Below, piece after piece: positions 17,806 through 25,846 of a stretch of 64,000 bases of DNA (the stretch's first letter is position 1; every line of letters starts with the position of its first letter). The stretch lies in assembly GCF_041380235.1 (NCBI RefSeq), contig NZ_JBGIYY010000001.1:124001-188000 (forward strand). Direction: 5' to 3'. The position numbers were made by a program, and so were the translations under genes. This DNA comes from Glaciecola sp041380235 (GTDB lineage: Bacteria > Pseudomonadota > Gammaproteobacteria > Enterobacterales > Alteromonadaceae). The notes beneath the pieces were generated by a model. The model was given only the letters and a program-made list of their open reading frames with translations, did not search any database and had not been told where the DNA came from.

Positions 17806-19017
17806 TTAGCCAAATGGATTGTCAATACTATGGCTTGGCTCAGTAAACCAACTCGGTCCATTATCCGTCATGTAAAAATGGTCTTCTAAGCGCACGCCAA
17901 ATTCGTCGGGTATGACGAGCATCGGTTCATTGCTGAAGCACATGCCTTTGGCTAAAGGCGTTTTATTCCCGCCTACTAAGTATGGCCATTCGTGAATGTC
18001 CAAACCAATACCGTGACCCGTTCGATGCGGGCAACCCGGAGTTTGGTAGTCAGGACCCAATCCCTGAGAAGCAATATATTGTCGAGCGGCATTGTCGACT
18101 GCCCCGCAAGGCTCGCCTATGGTTGCTGCATTAAATGCCGCTAGCTGCGCTGCCTTTTCGATATCCCAAAACTTACGCTGACGCTCGCTTGCTTCGCCAA
18201 AGACATATGAGCGTGTAATGTCTGATATGTAATCATGCACTTTACAGCCGGTATCAATTAACACCATATCGCCTTGTTTGAGCACCTGTGCATGTTTAAC
18301 ACCATGTGGAAAGGAGCTTGCAACACCAAACAATACGATGCAAAAAACGTTGCCCGGTGCACCCACTTTGCGATGAGCCTGTGCAATAAAGGCTTCTACT
18401 TCGGTGGTGCTAATGCCTTCATGCAGCATGCTGGCGGTGGCTTGGTGCACAGCGAGTGTCATATTCATTGCGCCTTGCATCAGCGCAATTTCGTTATCTG
18501 ACTTATGCATGCGGCAATGCGCAGTCACTGGCTGCGCGTTGATAATATTCAAACCCTGTTGCGCTTTGTTAATACCGTCAAAAATAAAAAACTGCGCGCT
18601 TTCATCGATACCGATAGTGGCAGTGTCACCGATATTTAATTGGCTGAGTACTTTTACAAATAGGGCGTAAGGATTTTCATGCTCTTGCCATCCGTGAATA
18701 GGACCGTCGATGACTTTGTAGCCGTTTAAAGTGCCGATTTCAAAGTAAGGCGCGATGTACTGTACTTCGCCAGAGGCTGGCAATATCGCGCCTACCATGC
18801 GCTCACTTGCATACCATTTCATGCCCGTAAAATAGCTAAGGTTACTGCCCGCATTTAAATAAATGGCTGCGATATCATGCTCTTGCATATAGGCCTGCGC
18901 TTTTTTCATGCGGTCAATATGCTCACTGGGCTGAATGGGCGTAAGTCCAGCGGTCATATCTTGCAGTGTGTCGAGTGCTTGAGCTTGTGATTGGGTGCCA
19001 ATACCAATGGAGGGCAT
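17806..19017 (-). CDS. M24-family metallopeptidase (Xaa-Pro aminopeptidase/dipeptidase-like)
   Basis: 403 residues from ATG 19017, chosen for GGAG 7 bases upstream; the frame is open to 19071. About residues 25-150 form a creatinase-like N-terminal domain (YLNAGSNLSYFTGM), and about 165-403 the pita-bread catalytic domain. All five metal ligands are recognisable: two Asp in DTGCKVHDYISDITRS, His in RTGHGIGLDIHE, Glu in SNEPML and Glu in VRLEDHF. Members remove N-terminal residues preceding proline or split Xaa-Pro dipeptides in the cytoplasm. No signal peptide is seen. The exact substrate is not decided. Confidence 0.9.
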   Translation of the reverse strand: MPSIGIGTQSQAQALDTLQDMTAGLTPIQPSEHIDRMKKAQAYMQEHDIAAIYLNAGSNLSYFTGMKWYASERMVGAILPASGEVQYIAPYFEIGTLNGYKVIDGPIHGWQEHENPYALFVKVLSQLNIGDTATIGIDESAQFFIFDGINKAQQGLNIINAQPVTAHCRMHKSDNEIALMQGAMNMTLAVHQATASMLHEGISTTEVEAFIAQAHRKVGAPGNVFCIVLFGVASSFPHGVKHAQVLKQGDMVLIDTGCKVHDYISDITRSYVFGEASERQRKFWDIEKAAQLAAFNAATIGEPCGAVDNAARQYIASQGLGPDYQTPGCPHRTGHGIGLDIHEWPYLVGGNKTPLAKGMCFSNEPMLVIPDEFGVRLEDHFYMTDNGPSWFTEPSHSIDNPFG

Positions 19018-19169
19018 AGTGTTCTCCGCAGTGATTTTGAGCATTGTGTACAATGCGTGGCTTAAATTCAAATTAAAATCAGCGCAATATTAAAAAGCCT
19101 TGAAGGTTTTTGATTGAAGCGCTGTTTGATAGAGTGTAATACTAGCGAATGCGAGTCAGACCCTAGCGT

Positions 19170-21557
19170 GTGATGAATTCACTTTTGAAGGAGCTCAAGA
19201 CCAAGATGCGACATTTGATTATTCTCTTTGTGCTTTGTACAGGGCTTTCAGCCTGCCAACTGTCCTCAGCCGGCTCTGAAAATAAAACTCAAGTAAAAAA
19301 CAGTCAAGCAGCTTACAAGGAACTAGCTCAGCAGGCAGTAATTCGCAGAACAACCCATGGTATTCCTCACATTGACGCCGAAAGTTTGGAGGCGGCTGGC
19401 TTTGCCTTGGGCTTTTTACAAATGGAAGACCATGCTCATCGCGTGACTGAAATACTCTTAAAGGCACGTGGCGAGTGGGCGAAGTATTATGATTTTAGTC
19501 AAGAACAGAGAATGGATGCCATCGACGACGATGCCGCGAGCCGATTGGAGTACAACAGGGCGGTAGAGACATTTGTTCAACTGGAACCGGATACTCAAGC
19601 TTTTATCAAAGGTTTCACAGCCGGTCTAAACCGCTACATTGCTCTGTATCCTGAGGAATTTTCTCAGTGGCCTGCACTTGATTTTACGGTGTATGACGTT
19701 CATGCCAGAAATATTGCCTCTCCTAGCAATAATTCAATACGTAAGTTCTTACTTGCTTATGCAAAAGAGAGAACAGGTGAAACGAGTATAGACGAAGAAG
19801 CCAGCACATATGAACAGGCGAACACAAAGCAAGCAATTAGATCATCTCAGCAGATGGCTAACCTCAGTTTTAACCCAGATGACAAAAACATCTGGTCACG
19901 ATTAGCCGCCCGAGCCACTGAGCCCAACCCTGATGTTGGCTCAAACGTATGGGCATTCGCACCAGAACGAACCGTATCTGGCAATGCTATTTTGATGCGT
20001 AACCCCCATTTGTCGTGGGACGCGGGATATTACGAAGCCCATATAAATGTCCCAGGCCAGTTTAACTTTTACGGTGATTTTAGGGTTGGCCAAGCGATTG
20101 GTATCATCGGCGGCTTCAATCAATATTTAGGTTGGTCTACCACCAATAACGCTCCTGACTTAGACGAAGTCTATTCTTTTGATGCAGACCCCGAAAAAGC
20201 AAACCACTATATGTTAGACGGTATTTCTGTTGCCCTAGACCGAGAGTTAGTAGACGTCGAATACAAATTTGGCAATGCAGTAGGCACGCAGGTGCGTGAG
20301 TTCTGGTCAAGTGTGCATGGCCCCGTAATACTCAGAGACGAAGGCAAAATATACGTGATGAAATCGGCTGGAAATGGCGAATTCAGAAGCGGTGAGCAGT
20401 TTTTCAAAATGATGAAAGCACAAAATTTTGAGCAATGGAAGGCGGCCATGAAGATGCGCGCGAGAGTGTCGTCGAATCTGACCTATGCCGACGTTGAAGG
20501 TAATATTTACTATGTTTGGAATGCTAGCATGCCAGACAGACCGCATGGAGCAGGGAATGACACTCAGGCGTTTCACGTCACACGTTCAGAGCAAATGTGG
20601 CAGGCCTTTATCCCGTTCGAAGACTTACCACAGCTTAAAAATCCTAAGGGCGGATATCTGCGCAACGAAAATGACACATTTCATTTCACTAACTTAAACG
20701 AAGTGTTTCCGCCAGAACAATTTCCTGCATTTTATCCTGAGCCAAAGCTGAGGCTTCGCAGCCAACATTCTATTGAATTAATCCATAACGATACAAAGTT
20801 CTCTTTGGAAGATGTCGTAAAGCTCAAACATAGCGAACGTATGCTAATGGCCGATAGGGTCAAGCCCGACTTACTCGAGGCACTGGAGCAAGCAGACCCT
20901 TCGCCTGAGATGCTCCAAGCCATTGCATTGCTCAAACAGTGGGATAACACCGTTGCTATAGACAGCAGAGGTGCTGTTTTGTTTAAGACGTGGTGGAATC
21001 GGTACGTCTCAACTGCCGATAGTGAAGATGTTGACGGTACGCCTGAATCTGTAGGTTATTCGGCCAGTGCAGAAAAATTATTCAAGCAAGTTTGGTCGCC
21101 AGATAAACCTACCACGACTCCATTCGGTTTGGCTGATCTTGACCGAGCCGTGGAATCTTTCGTATGGGCACTCAAGGCTGCCAAGCGAAAATATGGTCAT
21201 TGGAACTTAGCATGGGGCGATGTGCATAGGGCGGTGATTGGTGATGTCGATTTACCCGTCGCTGGCTGCACCGGCATGTTGGGCTGTTACCGAGTAATTT
21301 GGTATAACAAACATGACACGAACAAACAGCAGCTAAAAGTACGAGGTGGCGACGGCTGGGTATTTGCGGTTGAATTTGGAAAAGTGCCCAAAGCTTATAG
21401 CGTGTTAGCCTATGGTCAGAGCAGCAAACAGGGTTCTGAGCACCATACCGACCAGTTGTTAAACTTCACCAATAATGAGATGACAGATGTTGTTTACACA
21501 AGCGAAGACATTTTAAATGCTGCTATACGCGAATATAGGCCAGGCATAGAAGAATGA
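19170..21557 (+). CDS. Penicillin acylase-family N-terminal nucleophile amidohydrolase, lipoprotein
   Basis: 795 residues. A hydrophobic signal with lipobox LSAC (Cys29) predicts lipid anchoring outside the inner membrane. The family is made as a precursor that cuts itself; the beta-chain N-terminal serine is Ser258 in GSNVWAFAPERT, followed by RNPHLSWDAGYYEAH and GIIGGFNQYLGWSTTN typical of the family. Members hydrolyse amide-linked acyl groups; some act on acyl-homoserine lactones or penicillins, and the substrate here is unknown. Start options are GTG 19170, ATG 19173 and ATG 19206; the last gives the more usual short signal peptide. It is the last gene before the split tRNA. Confidence 0.88.
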   Translation: MMNSLLKELKTKMRHLIILFVLCTGLSACQLSSAGSENKTQVKNSQAAYKELAQQAVIRRTTHGIPHIDAESLEAAGFALGFLQMEDHAHRVTEILLKARGEWAKYYDFSQEQRMDAIDDDAASRLEYNRAVETFVQLEPDTQAFIKGFTAGLNRYIALYPEEFSQWPALDFTVYDVHARNIASPSNNSIRKFLLAYAKERTGETSIDEEASTYEQANTKQAIRSSQQMANLSFNPDDKNIWSRLAARATEPNPDVGSNVWAFAPERTVSGNAILMRNPHLSWDAGYYEAHINVPGQFNFYGDFRVGQAIGIIGGFNQYLGWSTTNNAPDLDEVYSFDADPEKANHYMLDGISVALDRELVDVEYKFGNAVGTQVREFWSSVHGPVILRDEGKIYVMKSAGNGEFRSGEQFFKMMKAQNFEQWKAAMKMRARVSSNLTYADVEGNIYYVWNASMPDRPHGAGNDTQAFHVTRSEQMWQAFIPFEDLPQLKNPKGGYLRNENDTFHFTNLNEVFPPEQFPAFYPEPKLRLRSQHSIELIHNDTKFSLEDVVKLKHSERMLMADRVKPDLLEALEQADPSPEMLQAIALLKQWDNTVAIDSRGAVLFKTWWNRYVSTADSEDVDGTPESVGYSASAEKLFKQVWSPDKPTTTPFGLADLDRAVESFVWALKAAKRKYGHWNLAWGDVHRAVIGDVDLPVAGCTGMLGCYRVIWYNKHDTNKQQLKVRGGDGWVFAVEFGKVPKAYSVLAYGQSSKQGSEHHTDQLLNFTNNEMTDVVYTSEDILNAAIREYRPGIEE

Positions 21558-21676
21558 ATTTATCTTAAATCCTGATGTGCAAAGAGCGACCAGGCCAGAG
21601 AGCGGCTGTTGAATGTCTTAGATATTTTGATGGTTATGCGCTGCATGCGAATGCGCCTCTTTTTTTATGGGCAATT

Positions 21677-21723
21677 TGGCGTCCTCGACAGGATTCGAAC
21701 CTGTGACCTATCCCTTAGGAGGG
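21677..21723 (-). pseudogene. tRNA-Arg(CCU), 3' half (left island junction)
   Basis: On the minus strand this carries the anticodon loop, the 3' anticodon strand GGGAT, the variable loop, a complete T arm (ACAGG TTCGAAT CCTGT), the acceptor strand CGAGGAC, discriminator G and an encoded CCA. The sequence 5' of the anticodon (upstream on the minus strand) is unrelated to a tRNA. The missing 5' half lies 21.4 kb away at 43144-43184, and the stems match perfectly when joined. The CCTTAGGAGGG core is 21713-21723. Confidence 0.92.
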
Positions 21724-21885
21724 TGTGCCTGCGAAATGATTTAGAACGGCGTTAAAGAGTTTTTATTGTAAGTAGTTGATATAGTTGTAAAATATTCATA
21801 AATACGTGAGCGTCAAATAACCACGATTAACAACGTTAGTGGAGGTGTGGTCAATAATCAAGCTATGTTAGGTGGCTGTTTTTAG

Positions 21886-21931
21886 CCACTCGTTATGCCT
21901 GCGAACTTACCCACTCGTTATACCTGCGAAC
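21886..21931. repeat. Tandem 21-bp direct repeats near the left island end
   Basis: Copies at 21886-21906 and 21911-21931 read CCACTCGTTAT[G/A]CCTGCGAAC and differ at one base, with a 25-bp repeat period. A third, partial copy (TGCCTGCGAA) lies at 21726-21735, touching the core. The position suggests integrase arm-type binding sites or an excisionase array. That reading is an inference from location. Confidence 0.6.
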
Positions 21932-22459
21932 AATATCAAATAAGCTCTTTATCCGCGAGTATTATGCTGGTTGCTGTTGCGCAAAAGCAAATTGGCTCAT
22001 TTAAAAAGTGATTTATAGTTATTATTAATTAGTTAAGTTTTGCAAAAGGACCAGAGATAACTAAAGCTTTTCCTAACACTCAATGCTTTTAGGGCTGTCA
22101 ATTTTTCTGAGACAATTGAAACTATTTCGCCTATGGATGGTTAATAAAAAAATCGACTAAGTGTATTCGGAGGTTGGAAATTGCCTTTTCAGATTTTTCA
22201 AAATTGCAGTTCTGAGCCAATTAAAAAATATCTGAGCAACTGTCCGCCTTACCATTAATCTAGATTAGATGGATCACTCATTGAATGCCTCCTCTGTTCA
22301 GTTTAGGATGCAAATTAACACACCAAAGCATCACTTAGCGAGAGCGGAAAAGAACTGGTTCAAGCATAGCAAAGGAGCAACTAGGAGCTAGGCGTAATAG
22401 TTTAATAACATAAAATTTGCGTTGGTCTCACTTTGCTTAGCTTGGCCAGAAAATACCAA
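21932..22459. other. AT-rich noncoding left end of the island
   Basis: About 530 bp between the direct repeats and the GH5-like gene. I find no ORF with coding character, no integrase remnant and no RNA gene here. Confidence 0.5.
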
Positions 22460-23872
22460 TTAATTTTTTGCTGCAGGGTCCGGCGTTTTATATAAGCCAG
22501 GGATCACTTGTAGTAATATGTCTTTTTTGTCTGTTGGCCAAGATAAAATAATAAGCTGTTGTTTGCTTTCATCCCAAATGAAATTGCTTGGCTCGGTATT
22601 GTTGTTTGACTTATAAACACTAAAACCGAAAGCATCCGGGCGTTTAGTTAATATTAGTTCGTCACCAACCAGAACAGAAAAACCGTCGGGATAATGTCTA
22701 TCGGCAGCTATAAATATACGCGAAGCACCCTTGCTATTGTCAGTGCTTAATTTTACATCTAGTGTGCGGGTAGCAAAGTGAAACATAAAACGCTTTAAGT
22801 CTCCGGCAATTAGCTGTGGGTAAGGGCGCGCAATAATATCGGTGATATATTTCCGTTCAACGGTACCTACCGCTTGTTTGTCTTTGAATATTGCCCAAGT
22901 TGATTCGCCACCGGGTAAAAAATTTTGATAACTGCGATTACCTAAAAACCAAGCTTTGATAGCACCAATGCCCATTTCATCAAATATTTCAGCTGTTCGA
23001 ATATAAAATTCAATGTAGTTCAGTTGTTCTTTCACCGAATTGTCAGTTGTAACGAGCGTTGGGAAACCCCACTCGCCTATTAAAATAGGTGCATTTAATA
23101 AATCTGACTCACGTTCGAAACGTTCCATGGTAGGCTTAATATAATCTAAGTCATTTTGATAAATGTGTGGTGCAAAGATAATATTTTTTCGCTTAATTTT
23201 TTGCTTAATTTCAGCATATTGATTTTTATTAATCGCTTCGCCTTTATTCATAAAAATAGTTTGAATTAAAAACTGCTTGTCGCTGCCAAAAGACAGTGCT
23301 GAATCAATAATCTTTTCGTAAAAAGGGATAAGATACTGATTAGTCAAATCGTCATAAGCAATCTCCATCGAAAGTTTTCTTGGCTCATTAACTAGATCAT
23401 AAGCAATTACCGAACTGTCGTTTTTAAAAGCCTCCCAGATATGTTGCCACGCTTCGATATAAATTTTTTGTTCATTATTTTTATTGAGCCAAAGGGCTTG
23501 CCAACTAAAATTTTCAACGCCATACACCGTCATTTTGAAAACAGTCTTCATGCCAGATTCTCTGCCTAAACGTGTTAAGCGACGTAAACGTTCGATATAT
23601 TCAGGCTCAAATTGCGCATTTCTGAAGGTACTTAAACGACCAAGTTCTAATCGAATGACTTGTACATTAGCGCCCATACGCACCATGCGCTGATAGTCGT
23701 CAGCGCTAAAATGAACTGCACCTGCGTGATCATTCGTATTAACGACATAACCCCGCGGGATCATGTGCCGGCCTTGGTCATCTCGTAAAGCGTGCTTTAA
23801 ATTAGCAAAGCTCCCCGAGCTGATTACAAAGATGAATAAAGTGCAGGTAAGCTTCCAAAAGCGATGTGTCAT
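22460..23872 (-). CDS. Secreted glycoside hydrolase, GH5-like
   Basis: 470 residues from ATG 23872, which gives a clean Sec signal peptide (MTHRFWKLTCTLFIFVISSGSFA); the frame opens at 23887. A TIM-barrel with clan GH-A residues is visible: DLVNEP carries the acid/base Glu, HIY follows, and LIGEWGFPT carries the nucleophile Glu (Glu168 and Glu272 counted from 23887). The start RDDQGRHMIPRGY resembles GH5 enzymes such as endoglycoceramidases, and the last 110 residues look like a beta-sandwich domain. The substrate is not readable. It is the last of four enzyme ORFs on the minus strand and probably helps dismantle the polysaccharide attacked by its neighbours. Confidence 0.75.
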   Translation of the reverse strand: MTHRFWKLTCTLFIFVISSGSFANLKHALRDDQGRHMIPRGYVVNTNDHAGAVHFSADDYQRMVRMGANVQVIRLELGRLSTFRNAQFEPEYIERLRRLTRLGRESGMKTVFKMTVYGVENFSWQALWLNKNNEQKIYIEAWQHIWEAFKNDSSVIAYDLVNEPRKLSMEIAYDDLTNQYLIPFYEKIIDSALSFGSDKQFLIQTIFMNKGEAINKNQYAEIKQKIKRKNIIFAPHIYQNDLDYIKPTMERFERESDLLNAPILIGEWGFPTLVTTDNSVKEQLNYIEFYIRTAEIFDEMGIGAIKAWFLGNRSYQNFLPGGESTWAIFKDKQAVGTVERKYITDIIARPYPQLIAGDLKRFMFHFATRTLDVKLSTDNSKGASRIFIAADRHYPDGFSVLVGDELILTKRPDAFGFSVYKSNNNTEPSNFIWDESKQQLIILSWPTDKKDILLQVIPGLYKTPDPAAKN

Positions 23873-23956
23873 AAATAATACTTCCATAATCGACGTTTAA
23901 ATTTTAGTTATTAATATCCTACTTTAGGGTAAAAATTCCAAACTGCGTTTGCTGAA

Positions 23957-25696
23957 TCAGAGGCGTGGACGAATTTTTCCGTCATGCCAAAGATAGAGGC
24001 GGCGAGCTTTTCCTTTGCTCACATTGACAACTACTCCAACCGCATCTCCGGCATCGTTTCGAACAGTCTTCATTTGCATTCCTGCCCCTGTTAGAGCTAG
24101 GTGATCGCTTTCAACTACCCAATTTTGTCCTACTACACCGGTGCTTTTATTACTCTTTGCGATCGCAAAAACGGTCTCTTTCTTTGAGTTTTTGTAAATG
24201 ACCGCGGCAGTTGCTTTTTTACCGTCCGAAGATAGTTCTTCTAAACTTACAATGGCGTCGATTGGTTTGCTATCACTGTCAGCCAAAGTCCAAACTGTTG
24301 TTCCAGGCATTGGCTGACCGGTTTTCCACGCATTGCCTGCAAAAGTGGCCATTTTCCACTCACGGGGCTCCGGAAACCTTAATTCGTAGCTCATTGCAGG
24401 TTTACCGTCTTGGAGGACAAGACCGCGAGTATCGTTAACAATGGTTCCTGCGCTGACCGAATCGTAGACAAGGGTATGCTTGTCTGCCTGGGTCTTAGTG
24501 ATAGGTAGAGTGAGTTTATCTCCTTTCACATTGTAGAATGTATCGTTGTTTGTATCGAGCCGCATATAGTAGGCGTTAAAGCGATCATCATGTCGTTTGG
24601 TGTGAATTTCTTTAAAGTTGCAAAGGTGGTTCATAGCAGTCACCAAAATATCGGTGTCCGAAGCTTTAAAAATTTTAATATAAAACATGTCTACCTTCAT
24701 CGGATCATTTTTATGAGAAGTAGGCCAAGTAATAATAACGGGGGGATCGAAGGTTTGGCTTCCGCTCTTCAACTTGTAATAAACCCAAGGGGATTTGTGA
24801 GTGCCTGCGCGCGTGAAGAAATACATATCGCCGTTGGGCATTTTGCTGCTTTCGGCATAGGACGCAAAAGGCGAAACATCATGTTTTTGCGAAAAGCTAC
24901 TGATGTCATTTGGCTTATCTGAAACAACGTGAGTAAATCTTCCGCCTGCATGAGCTGTGTCAATAGAGAGGGGGTTTAAGCCATCTTCTCTTTCACCGCC
25001 ATGACCTCCAAAGGTAATGTGGAAGTAGCCATCAACGTCTTGTTGCATTGTTGGGTTGCCATGCCCATCTGTTTTTCTACCATTCTTAGAAAGCGTATTA
25101 TGGCCTGCTTTATATGGACCTTCCCATTGATTTGTTTCCACATCATAGCTCGCTATGTATGGGTCCGTTAGGTCTCCTTCGTACGCCACATAGATTTTCC
25201 CGTCAGCGTAGTGACTCTCGCCGGGTGTTCGGTTCATAGGGAGATAACCTGAAAAATAACCATCAGGAAGTTTCGGGAGCACTGGAGCAGGGTCCGCTCG
25301 GTCGATAAACGGATCATTTGGTATATCGTAGATATCTAAAAACGTTCTACCTTGCTTATAAGCATCGTAAATCGGTTGAAACTCAGTATATTGGCCGTAT
25401 AAATACTGATCAATTTTCCAGCGCCAAAATTCACCACTTAAGGTGTCTTCATCTTCCATCGCTTTTTGCAGCGCAGCGAAGGTATTGTCATGGTGAGAAT
25501 GTTTAATGATTAAAGCGGTTCGCTTTTTGAGGAACTCATCTTCGCTCATAGAAATTTGAATGCGGTCTTCGATTTCTTTACTTTCAACCCCATCGCGGCT
25601 AATAAAATTTTGTTGAGCGTGTGCTAGCGCTATATCAACAAGACTGCTTGTGAGCACTGCTACTATAAATATTTTTTTCATTATCATTTTATGCAA
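23957..25696 (-). CDS. Secreted BNR_4-type beta-propeller enzyme, PL24/PL25 ulvan-lyase-like
   Basis: 579 residues with a signal peptide (MKKIFIVAVLTSSLVDIALA; ATGs at 25696, 25687 and 25681 are possible starts). The core resembles BNR_4 proteins, which include ulvan lyases of families PL24, PL25 and PL28. DGHGNPTM and FGGHGG place His212 and His232 20 residues apart, like the catalytic His pair of these lyases. Such enzymes split rhamnose-uronate bonds by beta-elimination, leaving 4,5-unsaturated uronate ends, which fits the adjacent GH106 rhamnosidase and KdgF. An extra segment of about 100 residues precedes the propeller. Lyase activity is inferred, not shown. Confidence 0.7.
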   Translation of the reverse strand: MHKMIMKKIFIVAVLTSSLVDIALAHAQQNFISRDGVESKEIEDRIQISMSEDEFLKKRTALIIKHSHHDNTFAALQKAMEDEDTLSGEFWRWKIDQYLYGQYTEFQPIYDAYKQGRTFLDIYDIPNDPFIDRADPAPVLPKLPDGYFSGYLPMNRTPGESHYADGKIYVAYEGDLTDPYIASYDVETNQWEGPYKAGHNTLSKNGRKTDGHGNPTMQQDVDGYFHITFGGHGGEREDGLNPLSIDTAHAGGRFTHVVSDKPNDISSFSQKHDVSPFASYAESSKMPNGDMYFFTRAGTHKSPWVYYKLKSGSQTFDPPVIITWPTSHKNDPMKVDMFYIKIFKASDTDILVTAMNHLCNFKEIHTKRHDDRFNAYYMRLDTNNDTFYNVKGDKLTLPITKTQADKHTLVYDSVSAGTIVNDTRGLVLQDGKPAMSYELRFPEPREWKMATFAGNAWKTGQPMPGTTVWTLADSDSKPIDAIVSLEELSSDGKKATAAVIYKNSKKETVFAIAKSNKSTGVVGQNWVVESDHLALTGAGMQMKTVRNDAGDAVGVVVNVSKGKARRLYLWHDGKIRPRL

Positions 25697-25846
25697 TATC
25701 CAAATTAAAGATAAGTCAGTTTTTGAGTGCGCGATTTAGTATGCCTTAGTGATAGAAGTAGCTTTTAACAGGCATACAGTAAAATCATCTACGTCACTAA
25801 AAATTAGGTTTAAATGCCTTATTGCAAAGCGCAACTTAGCAGTAGC

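Noticed and set aside
8724..19054. The 13-mer TTGTACACAATGC (minus strand) occurs at the start of both mltF and the M24 peptidase gene, suggesting a shared operator.
   Set aside because: Many 13-mers are expected to recur by chance in 64 kb, the two genes are functionally unrelated, and at mltF the motif overlaps the start codon itself.
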